64,000 nt of DNA from Enterocloster clostridioformis (GTDB taxonomy: Bacteria > Bacillota > Clostridia > Lachnospirales > Lachnospiraceae), in assembly GCF_020297485.1 (NCBI RefSeq), contig NZ_JAIWZC010000001.1:1798001-1862000 (forward strand), in the 5' to 3' direction. Under the pieces are notes generated by a model. That model worked only from the letters and a program-made list of their open reading frames with translations, was not told the origin of the DNA and did not search any database. Every line of letters begins with the position of its first letter. Positions within the stretch are counted from its first letter, which is position 1. The position numbers and the translations under genes were made by a program. Shown piece by piece: positions 44,776 through 54,217 of this stretch.

Positions 44776-45669
44776 TTAACACATTGCTGCCGCCTGTATT
44801 CCTGCGATTGCGCCATCAGCAACTGCTGTAGCTACCTGCCTTACTTTCTTTACACAGATATCTCCAGCAGCAAATACTCCCGGAATTTCTGTCTGCATCA
44901 ATTCATCCACTGGAATATATCCGTTTTCTAACTTCAATTCCGCGTATATCTGAGTGTTCGGAACAATTCCTGCATAAACAAATACTCCGCACTCTGCATC
45001 TTTTACAATCTGTTTCTTTCCTGTTTTGTTGTCCGTAAATTCAAGTTCCTCAACTCTTTCGTTACCATATACTGCTGTGAGACTTGAATGTGGCATGATT
45101 TCAATGTTATGGAGCGCGGCAACTTTATCTTTGAATTCCTGTATACATACAAGTTCATCTTCCACGCATACGATTGTTACCTTTTCTGCAATTCCAGCCA
45201 GATAAATGGCTTCCTTTACTGCTCCATCTGCTCCACCAATGATATAGATATTCTTCCCCTTATAATCAGGACCATCTTTTGGTGCGTTTAATCGGACACC
45301 TTTCAGATTTTCACCTGGAATTCCTAACATACGGCCAGAACCACCATTGGCGAGAATTACGGTTTTACATTCATAACTTTCTTTATCTGTAACGACTTTC
45401 TTAATTTTACCCATGAACTTTGTTTCTGTCACTTTTTCATAGCGAATCTCTACACCGGCACTAAGTGCTTGCTCTTTCATACGTTCAGCAAATGTCTTAC
45501 CAGATTCTTCTTTCATGATTGCCGTATAGTGCGTAACTGTCGAGACAGTTCCAATCAAACCGCCAACCTGACCCCTTTCCAACATCAGAATCCTTTTTCC
45601 TCTGCTTTTTCCATAAATAGCTGCACTGATACCAGCTGGTCCGGCTCCAATAATAATTATATCATACAT
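44776..45669 (-). CDS. Thioredoxin-reductase-like flavoprotein lacking the CxxC pair
   Basis: 297 residues with the NTR fold. FAD loop GAGPAGISAAIYGKSRGKR, NAD(P) loop IYIIGGADGAVKEAIYLA, and C-terminal FAD clamp GVFAAGDICVKKVRQVATAV. In thioredoxin reductases a C-x-x-C precedes the second loop; here that place reads NAPKDGPDYKGKN, without cysteine. Thus it probably does not reduce thioredoxin and may resemble single-domain ferredoxin- or NADPH-dependent oxidoreductases with another acceptor. The start follows AGGAGG. Confidence 0.88.
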   Translation of the reverse strand: MYDIIIIGAGPAGISAAIYGKSRGKRILMLERGQVGGLIGTVSTVTHYTAIMKEESGKTFAERMKEQALSAGVEIRYEKVTETKFMGKIKKVVTDKESYECKTVILANGGSGRMLGIPGENLKGVRLNAPKDGPDYKGKNIYIIGGADGAVKEAIYLAGIAEKVTIVCVEDELVCIQEFKDKVAALHNIEIMPHSSLTAVYGNERVEELEFTDNKTGKKQIVKDAECGVFVYAGIVPNTQIYAELKLENGYIPVDELMQTEIPGVFAAGDICVKKVRQVATAVADGAIAGIQAAAMC

Positions 45670-46128
45670 TTGAATATCCTCCTGCTGCTTACATAAAAAT
45701 ATTGCCTTATTTATATAATTATCCCACTGATTCTACAATCTGATTTAAGTTTTCTTCATTTCAGGAATCCTTGATTGATAGCATATGCAATATTCTCAGA
45801 TTTTACCCTTTACCAACATTAAATTCATAATATTTGCAGCGCACGCAGCAAACATTTCTGCAATCACCAGCGGAAACAGATCCGAATATACTATGTGATG
45901 AAGCGGCAGGTCGGATTACAAAATATATTATTTTAATACCCTTTATTTCCATTCCCCTGATATTATCCATATTTAGACAGTTCCGTATAAGGGAGTATGC
46001 TTTTACTAAACATTAAGTTGTGGCTAATATTATACATTCGACCGGTTTACAGGGAACCACACACAGACCATGAAATGGACTGCTGACAAAGCCAAAGGTG
46101 ACAAAACCAAAATCTAAAAAATCAAAAA
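45670..46128. other. Intergenic stretch with possible transporter debris
   Basis: No intact gene. At 45834-46016 a plus-strand frame contains GRITKYIILIPFISIPLILS, then IFRQFRIREYAFTKH, which has the look of the last helix of a secondary transporter, but nothing upstream supports it. The rest is AT-rich. Confidence 0.4.
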
Positions 46129-46153
46129 GGGTACTTGAAAAAATCAAGTACCC
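46126..46153 (-). terminator. Terminator of toxin mRNA 1, overlapping antitoxin promoter
   Basis: GGGTACTTGA (46129-46138) and TCAAGTACCC (46144-46153) form a stem; on the minus strand it is followed by TTTTTGATTTTTT. The same bases contain the -35 box of the plus-strand antitoxin RNA promoter. Confidence 0.75.
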
Positions 46154-46163
46154 CGTGTATAAT
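46135..46163 (+). promoter_or_regulatory. Promoter of antitoxin RNA 1
   Basis: TTGAAA (46135-46140), a 17-base spacer, then TATAAT (46158-46163), a near-consensus sigma-A promoter. The identical arrangement occurs at 63713-63741. Confidence 0.75.
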
Positions 46164-46169
46164 TTACTT

Positions 46170-46275
46170 AGAAGTAATCAAAAGACTTTGGTGCGTCTGA
46201 TGATTGTGCTTCGGATAACTACATAATTTTTAGTTATGGGCTATCCTCTATGCCAGTAGAGGATAGCTATTTTTT
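46170..46275 (+). ncRNA. Antisense antitoxin RNA 1 (type I system)
   Basis: Predicted to start about seven bases after TATAAT and to end at the terminator GCTATCCTCTA (46240-46250) / TAGAGGATAGC (46257-46267) followed by TATTTTTT. It is complementary to the 3' untranslated part of the toxin mRNA, as in the TxpA/RatA and BsrG/SR4 families. No protein is encoded. Ends are inferred from promoter and terminator. Confidence 0.65.
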
Positions 46276-46350
46276 GTCATGATGATTATCTATGTAAGTT
46301 AATGCCGCAAAAATCGCCAGCACTAATGTCAACACTTCAAGTGTATTCAT
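46267..46350 (-). CDS. Type I toxin, small holin-like membrane peptide 1
   Basis: 27 residues, MNTLEVLTLVLAIFAALTYI followed by DNHHDKK, from ATG 46350 after GGAGGAAATG. One hydrophobic helix followed by a charged tail is the signature of the TxpA/BsrE-like peptides that depolarise the membrane when not repressed by antisense RNA. Its stop overlaps the antitoxin terminator. The shortness hides it from gene finders. Confidence 0.75.
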   Translation of the reverse strand: MNTLEVLTLVLAIFAALTYIDNHHDKK

Positions 46351-46843
46351 GTTACATTTCCTCCTTCAACTATTTCCGAAGGAAATCATCAGACTATCCT
46401 CTGACTTCTGTTCAATTATACATAAAGATTCTATCATGCAAAAGAGACAAACACAATGATTTTACCAAATTAGTCTAGAAATCCTTTAACCCTTTTGTAG
46501 ATAACTTTTGTATTTTTCCTTCAGGGATGTACATTTTCAATCCTTATGGTGATGGCTTTATTTAGAAATCTATCGCCATGAATAATTCAGGATTAGTAAT
46601 GACAATCCATTTATTTACCATTCAGATGCCAATGTCATTTAGTTAAGTGAGCTTTGCTATAGACTGTGAAGTCATTTTGAGGGAAAAGGGGTAATAACTG
46701 ATGAAAAACACGATAGATCCGTCTGTCGTACAGATGGGCAAGGAAAAAAAACTGAATATACGGCTGACTTGTTATGGATGGCACGACAAACAGACAGACC
46801 AATGTCTGCCGTTAAAAAACTGCATAGGGAAGGGATCTGTCTC

Positions 46844-48160
46844 TCAGTCCACCCGATAGAGGAAACTGACGGTATGTCCATATTTGATATTCCGCTTGTA
46901 ATGCCGGCTTCTCCTGACCGGCAGGAGGTATCTCCCGATCAGCGCTTCCACATCCGGCTGGTATGCCCAAGAAAGCATCTTGAGGAATTTGTGGCAGATC
47001 CGAATTGCCATCGTGTAGTTTAGCTGGTACTCATGCTTTGTATCCTTCTGTTGCACAACGCCATGCCCTGTGATGACCTCACAGAGATTGTACAGTGTCA
47101 GCCTTGCCCATATCTCCTGAAGGATAAAATCCGGCTTTTTGCTGTGGAAATTGACCATTCCAATGGAGTATTTTAATTCGCGGAAAGCCGTTTCCAGACT
47201 CCACCGTTTATCGTAAAGCTCCCGGATTTTTTCCAGAGGGAACGGATCCGGTGGAAGGTTGGTGACGATACACTCATCCCCACCCCCAGGCAGTCTGAAA
47301 CGGACGAACCGGAGTGCCATGGTGTATATGCCGTCCGCCCCGTAGTCAAGGAAATCAAAGGAAACGTTTTTCCCAATGAATTTCGTTTCCCCGGGGAGGG
47401 ATTTGAGGTGCTTGGTCTGCCTTCAGATCAGATTCAGCGTCACGGTAAGGTCAAACACACCGGAGCTGGGAAGCGGGAGCCGCCCAGCCAGCCCCTTGGA
47501 GGCGACATCCTTGGTGCGGATAAGGAAGAAGCCGCCCTTTTCTATGACATGGGCAAAGGTGTTAAAGTAAGAGAAGCCCCTGTCAGCGATCCAGATGGTG
47601 TGCGGGGCCTCCGAATCCGGGTAACGATCCACCATATCGCAAAAGGCGCGGAACTCATCCTTTGCATGACATGGATGGATGACGGCATCCGTATAGACCC
47701 TGCTGCCGAGTTCATACAGGGCGTTCAGATGGACGGAGCAGATACCGCCGTTTGAGCGTCCGGGTTTCTGGTAGTAATCTTCCAACAGCGGGTTGCTGGT
47801 AAAATTGATGTCAGTGCCATCTGCTGCAAGGAGCCGGAAACCATTGCGGGAAGCTTTAGGGGGGTCATTGAAGTGATGGAAAATGTAAGAAAGCGCATCG
47901 GGGAGGAGTTTATCACTCTGCTGGATCAGGGCGGAGGCAGTCGGAATTTCCGGTTCAACATACTGGAAATAATCTATGAGTTCGGAATTAAGGGACTGCC
48001 CGCCCATAGAGAGGATGAGACTGACCGTATTTTTAAAATTTAGTTTACGGTCACGGGTAAAATCGGTTGCTGGATTCCTGACAAATGAGGAAATATCCTT
48101 AGCCATGTCAGAAACTATGCCCAAGAGGGAAGATTTAACAGTTTCAGGGGATCTTAGCAT
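46844..48160 (-). pseudogene. IS4 family DDE transposase with in-frame TGA
   Basis: ATG 48160 (MLRSPETVKSSLLGIVSDM) after GGAGGCG. DDE residues: LLAADGTDINF (first Asp), TIWIADRGFSYFN (second Asp), and the YREK-type helix YDKRWSLETAFRELKYS (Glu). The frame stops at 47423 (TLNLI-TGA) and continues in the same frame as RQTKHLKSLPGETKFIGKNV to 46844. It is otherwise full length, about 438 residues. A CGA to TGA change is the simplest cause. Confidence 0.88.
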
Positions 48161-48214
48161 AAAATGCGCCTCCTTGTAGTTTTGATAATCGTGAATGGGA
48201 AAACACGTCTTAAA

Positions 48215-50098
48215 TCGGATAGGGGAGATTTTAACCTCCCCTTCCACACCACGTAGCGTACCGTTCGGTACTACGCGGTTCAATAGTTTACTCGGACTTT
48301 CAGATAGTGGGCAGTCATATCGGGATAACCAAGTCTGTCCACTATGATTCTTTTGGTGAGTGCCGAGTTGAGCATTCCCGCCGCTCTCCACACTCCCTTT
48401 CGGCAGTTCGCCATCTCATGCACCTTCCACTCTGGTAAATGTAACGCCCGCAACATTTTATATCTTGTGCGTACCTTCTTCCATTGTTTCCAGTACACCG
48501 CTCGGATTCTGTGGCGCAGCCACTCATCCGTCTGTTCCATCAGGCTTTTCATGTCTGCATATCGATAATAGTTAATCCATCCCCTTGCATAGCTTCGGAG
48601 TTTTTCTTCCCTCTCCTGATTGCTCCATTTGTTCCCTCTGGTTGTCAGCTCCCGTATCCGGTTCTTCATTTTTGCCACCGACTTCGGGTGTATCCTCATG
48701 CGGCATTTCCCTTTATGCCGGTAAAAGCCGTAGCCCAGGTATTTTATCTTGCTGACGTGGCTCACTGTCGTTTTCTGAAGATTGACTTTCAGAAACACTT
48801 TTCCTGTGATGAATGGCACAATGTTTTCCATTGTCCTCTCTGCGCTTTTCCTGCTTTTGCACAGAATCAGGCAGTCATCCGCATACCTCACATACTTGTG
48901 TCCCCTGCGCTCCAGTTCCTTGTCCAACTCATTCAGCATGACATTTCCACATAAGGGACTTAGCGGGCCTCCCTGCGGCACGCCCTCGGTCGTTGCGTGA
49001 AATCCTCCGTCCTCCATTACTCCGGCTTTCAGGTACTTGTGTATCAGCGAGATTACCCTCCCGTCCTTCACCGTCCTCGACAGCACCTCTATCAGCTTGC
49101 TGTGGTTCACCGTGTCAAAGTAGGATTGTAAATCCATGCTGACCACGTAGACATATCCTTCGTTGATATATTTCCTACATCTTTCCAGTGCGTCATGCGC
49201 CCCTCTGCCGGGACGGAATCCGATGCTGTTGTCAGAGAACTGTTCTTCATATAAGGGCGTCAGTTCCTGTGCGATTGCCTGTTGGATTACCCTGTCTACC
49301 ACTGTGGGTATCCCCAGTTTCCTTGTTTTTCCTTTCTCCTCTTTGGGTATTTCTACCCTTCGGACTGGGTTTGGCTTGTATTTGCCTTCCCTCACCTGCT
49401 CGACCAATTCGGACTGGTGTTCTCTCAGGTAGGGTAGAAGTTCATCCACCTGCATTCCGTCAATCCCACCAACGCCTTTGTTCGTTTTGACCTTCTTATA
49501 GGCGGCATTTAGATTGTCGCTTCTAAGAATCGTATCTAGCAGGTTGTCCGTCCGAAAGTCCGTGTTGGTGTCGGGGTTCCCGGTAATCCTTTCATGGGCG
49601 TACTCTCCTGTTTCCCTTCCCTGTTCCGCAGGTATCTCTCGCAGGTAGTCCTCAATATGAAGTTGTCTGTACTTAATTCCATGTCCGGTTTCCATTTGGT
49701 AACGACACCTCCTACTGTTCAGTCCTTCCCGGTGCGTTTGCGACCGCCCGGTACTATGACCTCTGCTGACTTCTCACGGCAAGCTTTACTCCGTGACAGC
49801 GAATGTTTTATCGCCACTTTCACGTCCGTGAGACCTCCCCGGGTACTCACACGTTCTTTCCCACTTATACCTGCCCCGTTTACTGCTGGCGTTCCGTGCA
49901 GTTATTGGACTTTAGTTTGTTAGGCAACCTCATCCACGCTTCACAGCCTATCCGGACAACTTTTACAGGCCAGTGGTTTGCCTCCGGCTTCCTTCAGACC
50001 CCACCTCACGATGACGCCCTTGCCATTGGCTGCACCCTTCCCACTGCCGGGCGGGTCAGGGACTTTCACCCGTTAGAACGTGCGCCCGCCGGGCGCAC
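48215..50098 (-). mobile_element. Group IIC intron
   Basis: The 5' end GTGCGCCCGGCGGGCGCACG is at 50098. The 3' end lies near 48215, with domain V (GAACCGCGTAGTACCG with pairing bases, about 48250-48285) and a domain VI stem GGGGAGGTTAAAATCTCCCC closing at CCTATCCGAT. It carries a maturase without endonuclease domain. It is inserted eight bases after a 13-bp stem-loop (50107-50142), the class C preference for terminator-like hairpins. Confidence 0.85.
48280..49695 (-). CDS. ltrA: Group IIC intron maturase/reverse transcriptase
   Basis: 471 residues. RT blocks: VGGIDGMQVDELLPYL (0), KPNPVRRVEIPKEEKGKTRK (1), GFRPGRGAHDAL (2), VSMDLQSYFDTVNHSKL (3), GVPQGGPLSPLCGNV (4), YVRYADDCLILC (YADD, 5), LKVNLQKTTV (6) and KYLGYGFY (7). 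The maturase X domain follows (LRSYARGWINYYRYAD). The end carries MANCRKGVWRAAGMLN, a class C mark, with no H-N-H motif. It should support splicing and target-primed insertion into hairpin sites. Confidence 0.95.
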   Translation of the reverse strand: METGHGIKYRQLHIEDYLREIPAEQGRETGEYAHERITGNPDTNTDFRTDNLLDTILRSDNLNAAYKKVKTNKGVGGIDGMQVDELLPYLREHQSELVEQVREGKYKPNPVRRVEIPKEEKGKTRKLGIPTVVDRVIQQAIAQELTPLYEEQFSDNSIGFRPGRGAHDALERCRKYINEGYVYVVSMDLQSYFDTVNHSKLIEVLSRTVKDGRVISLIHKYLKAGVMEDGGFHATTEGVPQGGPLSPLCGNVMLNELDKELERRGHKYVRYADDCLILCKSRKSAERTMENIVPFITGKVFLKVNLQKTTVSHVSKIKYLGYGFYRHKGKCRMRIHPKSVAKMKNRIRELTTRGNKWSNQEREEKLRSYARGWINYYRYADMKSLMEQTDEWLRHRIRAVYWKQWKKVRTRYKMLRALHLPEWKVHEMANCRKGVWRAAGMLNSALTKRIIVDRLGYPDMTAHYLKVRVNY

Positions 50099-50106
50099 CT
50101 ACAAGG

Positions 50107-50142
50107 GCCGCTTTCGCTGCAAGGATTTTCAGCGAAAGCGGC
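50107..50142. repeat. 13-bp stem-loop at the intron insertion site
   Basis: GCCGCTTTCGCTG (50107-50119) and CAGCGAAAGCGGC (50130-50142) are perfect inverses. They lie between the IS4 right end and the intron start. Possibly a terminator protecting the IS from outside transcription. Confidence 0.8.
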
Positions 50143-50392
50143 TGCACATTTTGACTGAATTGTCAACGACCTTTTTTTAAATCGCAAAAAATTTGGTTAG
50201 ACCCTAAAACCGGAATCTAAGCAACGAGCTTAACTAAATGACATTGGTTTGTTGTAGTGTTAGCTGTCGTATGTGAAAAATAAACAAAAATATATTTAAT
50301 ATTAACCAAAATGTTTTCCAGCGGTAGTTTTTGCAGCACCTAAAGATGAACGTGAGTTAATCGAAATTCATGTAGAGAATCAGGATCAGATA

Positions 50393-50782
50393 ATGGAATT
50401 TTATAATTCTTCAAAATATAATCCTGATTACCGCTATTCATTCATTTATCCAAATCCAGTACAACCAAGAATTCTTTGTCCTAAATGTGGGAACAACACT
50501 TATAAAGGGTATACTAACGATTTGGAATGGGGTGCTGACCCGAAGCCCTGTCCTGATGATCCTAATTTAATATCAGATATCTGTACGTATTATCATCACT
50601 ATGCTTGGTCGGCATGCACGACATGCGGATACACATCCCCTAAAACTTTCCAGGGGATTCGATTGCTGAGAATTGAATGTCATGTTGAAGCTTGGGATTC
50701 AGTTATTTTTTGGGCCAAGCCAGGAAAAAGTTTGGCAGCTGGGGATAACCCGCACGAAGTCATGTCAACATGGGGCTATTGA
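50393..50782 (+). CDS. Zinc-ribbon protein of unknown function, probably missing its N-terminus
   Basis: 129 residues from ATG 50393. The frame stays open upstream without a start (PAVVFAAPKDERELIEIHVE before the ATG) to a stop near 50308, so the original gene may have been cut by the neighbouring IS. CPKCGNNTYKGYTNDLEWG and ACTTCGYTSPKTF form a zinc ribbon of two CxxC pairs. The Trp/Tyr-rich middle is unusual. It precedes another unknown gene by 26 bases. Confidence 0.65.
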   Translation: MEFYNSSKYNPDYRYSFIYPNPVQPRILCPKCGNNTYKGYTNDLEWGADPKPCPDDPNLISDICTYYHHYAWSACTTCGYTSPKTFQGIRLLRIECHVEAWDSVIFWAKPGKSLAAGDNPHEVMSTWGY

Positions 50783-50807
50783 TTAGGAGATTGCAGATGA
50801 TGATTAT

Positions 50808-51470
50808 ATGAAACGGTTGATATTCGTATTTCTTGCTGTTGGCGTGCTCGGTATGCTTTGCTTTGTTTCTATCTACAAAAAAGACGTATTACCTCAACCA
50901 ACTTTCCCGTTAGATGAAGAAGTGATTATCGTTGCGTTGGAAAAATCTGGGTTGCCAGGAATACTTTCCGAATCGGAAACCACTTCTTTGGCTGAAGGGC
51001 AAAGAATGCATATTGTGCGCAGCCCAACTATAACTTATTCAGATACAATTAGTACAGAGGAAGCCAATGCCAATCCCAGCACAAAATTGTTAATTGCGGG
51101 TATTTCCTCTGTAACTATCGAGGGCGAACGGGTGTTAATTACAGTATTTGATCAGATAGATGTCTCAGAGCAAATGTCGTGGGAGGACTGGAAACAACAA
51201 ATCGTATTCGCTACGTTGCTTTATGGTGGTTTCGAGGATGAAGAGCAGGTTTATCAGGCTTTTGCAGGCAAAGAACTTCCATATGGTGAAAATGCATTTC
51301 GACGATGGGACGCTCAGCTTCCGGGGGGATACTGTACGGTGACGTATCGTACCTCTAACGAAACCAGTAATCCAACGCAAAAACGGCATGCCTTGATGGA
51401 TGTAAATATCTATAAATCTCAAGCACTCTATCAAAGGCTTCAGAAGCCCACTACACAGGTCGTACCATAG
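50808..51470 (+). CDS. Exported or membrane-anchored protein of unknown function
   Basis: 220 residues with an N-terminal helix (LIFVFLAVGVLGMLCFVSIY, about 4-23) and no lipobox, so it is probably anchored with its body outside the cell. No known domain is seen. The middle has beta-rich segments (TKLLIAGISSVTIEGERVLI). It is likely co-transcribed with the zinc-ribbon gene and ends before a strong terminator. Confidence 0.7.
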   Translation: MKRLIFVFLAVGVLGMLCFVSIYKKDVLPQPTFPLDEEVIIVALEKSGLPGILSESETTSLAEGQRMHIVRSPTITYSDTISTEEANANPSTKLLIAGISSVTIEGERVLITVFDQIDVSEQMSWEDWKQQIVFATLLYGGFEDEEQVYQAFAGKELPYGENAFRRWDAQLPGGYCTVTYRTSNETSNPTQKRHALMDVNIYKSQALYQRLQKPTTQVVP

Positions 51471-51507
51471 TAAATAACGAGAGATTCAATAACCAGCTTG
51501 ACAGTCT

Positions 51508-51538
51508 AAAGCCCTCCGCAGAAATTGTGGAGGGCTTT
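51508..51538 (+). terminator. Rho-independent terminator
   Basis: AAAGCCCTCC (51508-51517) and GGAGGGCTTT (51529-51538) are perfect inverses followed by AAATTTCTTT. It follows the unknown membrane gene by about 40 bases. Confidence 0.85.
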
Positions 51539-51567
51539 AAATTTCTTTATTCAGTTGTTGACCTATA

Positions 51568-52160
51568 GTAAGCGCTTTATAATCGACCGGATAGCAAAAC
51601 TCCAACTTTTGTGAGATACTTCAGATACTTGGAGTAATTCACTTCATATCTGGTTCTCAGATTCACAAAAGCTATGCTTCAATCTCTCAGCTTCTGTCGC
51701 TTTTGGTGTACCTGATTACTCTAAAGTCTCACATTGGAGGATATGAATCAAATGAGTACAACTTCAAACAATGAGCAATGGCTGGAACTGATCACACAGT
51801 GCAGGGCCAGTGGCCTTACTGACCGCCAATGGTGCATACAAAACGGGATTCCCGCCAGCACGTTTTACTATCATATCCGGGCTCTGCGCAAAAAAGCCTG
51901 TGAGATCCCGGCAGCAGCAGATACGGCTGTGCAAAAACAGGAAGTAGTCCAGCTCCCACTTTGGAAGACGGAACAGGATCCTGCTGAAACAGCTCCTTTA
52001 TCTATGCCGTCGATCCGCCTTCAGATGCAGGGTGTCCGTATCGAGATCCACGAACAGGCTGGAGCTGAAGTGATCCGCAATACTTTGCTTGCCCTGCGTC
52101 AGCTGTGTTAGACGATCTGTCCGGTGTGGCGAAATTTTACCTGGTCACGGGGTTATTCTT
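51568..52160 (+). mobile_element. IS66-type fragment A (left end, tnpA, first codons of tnpB)
   Basis: The end GTAAGCGCTTTAT (51568) resembles IS66 terminal repeats. tnpA follows, and then the first about 17 codons of tnpB (LDDLSGVAKFYLVTG). Homology stops where the recombinase-trio element begins. The rest of tnpB and the DDE gene are missing. Confidence 0.75.
51743..52111 (+). CDS. tnpA: IS66 accessory protein TnpA (HTH)
   Basis: About 122 residues after TTGGAGG. EQWLELITQCRASGLTDRQW, then CIQNGIPASTFYYHIRALRK, is the IS66 TnpA helix-turn-helix, and VRIEIHEQAGAEVIRNTLLA is the C-terminal strand-helix. It helps IS66 transposition but is not the catalytic subunit. The frame is intact although its partners are lost. 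Confidence 0.85.
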   Translation: MNQMSTTSNNEQWLELITQCRASGLTDRQWCIQNGIPASTFYYHIRALRKKACEIPAAADTAVQKQEVVQLPLWKTEQDPAETAPLSMPSIRLQMQGVRIEIHEQAGAEVIRNTLLALRQLC

Positions 52161-52240
52161 ATGATATTTTTATCCTCATCATTTCTGAGAATAGCTGTAT
52201 TTGAGCGTTTTTACATCATAAATGATGAGGATAACATTTT

Positions 52241-53269
52241 TCATCTTAACCCACAGATACGTGCCATTTCTTCTTCATCATCTGGCCACAATGGTTTCTC
52301 ATCCGTTGATAAACTTCCTGTCTCCATTGCTTTTCGCATCATTTCTATAGAAGGGACAGCATAGATTCGTGTTGTTTCTGTCGAAGAATGTCCCAGTATC
52401 CTGGAAACAAGCTCTAGTTCTGTTCCATCCTGATATAGATTTGTTGCACGCGTTCTACGCAGCATGTGTGGATAGCAGTGTTCTGGAAAATCTGGGTACT
52501 GTGACCGTATCTGAGACGCATACTTTTTTATGATGCGTTCTACATTTCCTACAGACATCCTGTCTTTTCGGCCTTTGATCATTGTATAGATCAAGGGCAG
52601 GTCAGGAATGATTGTTGGATGATAGAGGTTCAGATAATTCTTTAAATGACGGACTGTTTTTTCTGTGATAGCAACGATTCTTTCTTTATCACCCTTTCCA
52701 TATATCCTCAGATATGGTATTTCCGCATTGAGATTTACAGAAGATACATCCAGGGATAATAATTCGGAGACTCTAATGGCAGAATCATAAAGCAGTATCA
52801 GAATCAGCTGATCCCGTTGACCAATCTTTGTGTGGGGTGGTGCTGTAAGTAATGCTTTAAGAGCTTCTTCCGATATCACCTCCCGTGTCAGCTTAGGTAC
52901 TTTGAGAAAAGGAACTCTCGATGCTGTCAAAGCTACTGTCTGCAGGGAAATATCACTGTCTGCAGCATACCATAGGTATGCTCTGATTGCAGCTAACCTG
53001 TTGTTGCATGTTGTTTCAGCATTACCACTTTGTTTTAGGAACTCTATGTATGACAATAAAAAATCATGTGTACAGTCTTCAAACCCGAATGACCGTATCG
53101 ACAGGTGCCTGATATCTGTTACATATCGCCTGAAAACTGTCAATGCATCCCGATATGTTTCAACCGTGTTTCTACTTTTTAATACTTGATCCGGGAGATA
53201 ATGCTCAAGAAATTCGAGGGTCTTCGAAAAAAACAGTTTTTTCTGAGATTTTTTTCTATTCATAAGCAT
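52241..53269 (-). CDS. Tyrosine recombinase, trio gene 3
   Basis: 342 residues, intact. The N-terminal core-binding domain is followed by the catalytic domain with Arg in LLYDSAIRVSELLSL, Lys in KGDKERIVAI, His-x-x-Arg in YPHMLRRTRATNLYQDG, His in LGHSSTETTR and Tyr in RIYAVPS. Its start overlaps the end of gene 2 by 14 bases, showing translational linkage. Probably acts together with the other two at the element ends. Confidence 0.93.
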   Translation of the reverse strand: MLMNRKKSQKKLFFSKTLEFLEHYLPDQVLKSRNTVETYRDALTVFRRYVTDIRHLSIRSFGFEDCTHDFLLSYIEFLKQSGNAETTCNNRLAAIRAYLWYAADSDISLQTVALTASRVPFLKVPKLTREVISEEALKALLTAPPHTKIGQRDQLILILLYDSAIRVSELLSLDVSSVNLNAEIPYLRIYGKGDKERIVAITEKTVRHLKNYLNLYHPTIIPDLPLIYTMIKGRKDRMSVGNVERIIKKYASQIRSQYPDFPEHCYPHMLRRTRATNLYQDGTELELVSRILGHSSTETTRIYAVPSIEMMRKAMETGSLSTDEKPLWPDDEEEMARICGLR

Positions 53270-54217
53270 TTACCTCTGGGATCACATATCTTCCAGTTTC
53301 ATCTTTATCCCTGATGATACGGAATGCTTCAGCAACCTGATGATAATAATAGAATGTTTCATCCGGGCTCTGATGACCCAGGTACCGGCTGAGGAAGGGG
53401 AGCATTTCTTTTAAAGGAACCCCTTCTTCCATCCACAGATTCATTCTTTTAACTACAAAAGCATGGCGAAGACAATGGACTGTCGGAGCCTTGTCACATG
53501 ATTCTGCAAAAGGTGTTAATGCCCAGAAATCACGAAACTTTTTATCGATTGTACCAACACTGAGGCACTTATCTGTCTCCCGCGCTGGGAAAACCCAGTC
53601 TGACAGACAATGGTATTTATCGCGCAGCACTTTAGCGTATGCCTGTAACAGTTCAGTCAGATCTGTGGCCATGTAGATCAATCGGTCTTTGTGACCTTTC
53701 GACTGATATATGGATTGTTCCGTATTGAAGATCCACATCCTTCCAATACAGCTTCCTGGCTTCTGAAATACGCAGACCACAGCAATAGATAAGCCGAAAG
53801 ATCACTTTATACTCGGTAACTAATCTATGAAATCCTGTCGCTTTTATAGCAGGAACACAATCGTCAACTGCTTCAAAGAACGCTTTTATTTCAGCTTCTG
53901 ACAGGATGTGAACTACGTTTTTCTCTGCCTTGTAGAAATTTGATGGAATATATGCTTCCATACCCAGTGAAGTCAGAAACAGCGCAAACTGCCGTAGTAC
54001 AGATGTCCTGGAAGAGCATGTGGCAAGAGCTTCGCCATCACGCAATGTCCCCCATTCCTTTACAAGATCCCTGCTTAAGCAAGGTTCTGTAACTGCGCTT
54101 TCTATGCAAAAGGCATCAAAGCGTTTCAGTTTCCATTCTTCGCTTTCATATATAAAACCTACAGCCCGTTTTTCGCTTATAAACTTTTCAAGATATGGTG
54201 CGAAACAGCTTTTGAAC
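53256..54217 (-). pseudogene. Tyrosine recombinase, trio gene 2, frameshifted and N-terminally cut
   Basis: From 54217 the frame reads SCFAPYLEKFISEKRAVGFI, then CCGLRISEARKLYWKDVDLQ (catalytic Arg) to YGTIHI. After about 53700 a second frame continues QSKGHKDRLIYMATDLTELL, then VHCLRHAFVVKRMNLWMEEG (His-x-x-Arg) and YLGHQSPDETFYYYHQVAEA (His, Tyr). A single small indel separates the parts. The first residues are removed by a MITE at 54216. All catalytic residues are otherwise present. Confidence 0.85.

Larger units (their letters stand above)
46629..50247 (-). mobile_element. IS4-type element with 19-bp inverted ends, interrupted by a group IIC intron
   Basis: CCAATGTCATTTAGTTAAG at 46629-46647 is repeated perfectly in inverse at 50229-50247. 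Inside are a nonsense-mutated IS4-type transposase and a group II intron in the upstream leader. No obvious target duplication was found. Without the intron the element would be about 1.7 kb, usual for this family. Confidence 0.8.

Noticed and set aside
44604..44822. Minus-strand frame after the thioredoxin-reductase-like gene, checked as a possible thioredoxin or glutaredoxin
   Set aside because: No C-x-x-C and no ribosome site; starts inside the previous gene in another frame.
45834..46016. Plus-strand frame of 60 codons with a hydrophobic C-terminal helix
   Set aside because: Suggestive of a transporter end but without supporting sequence upstream; not listed as a gene.
46844..48160. TGA recoding (for example as Trp or Arg) to explain in-frame stops
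   Set aside because: TGA is used as the true stop in tightly overlapping genes (for example 24999-25001 and 38420-38422), and other interrupted genes have TAA or TAG.
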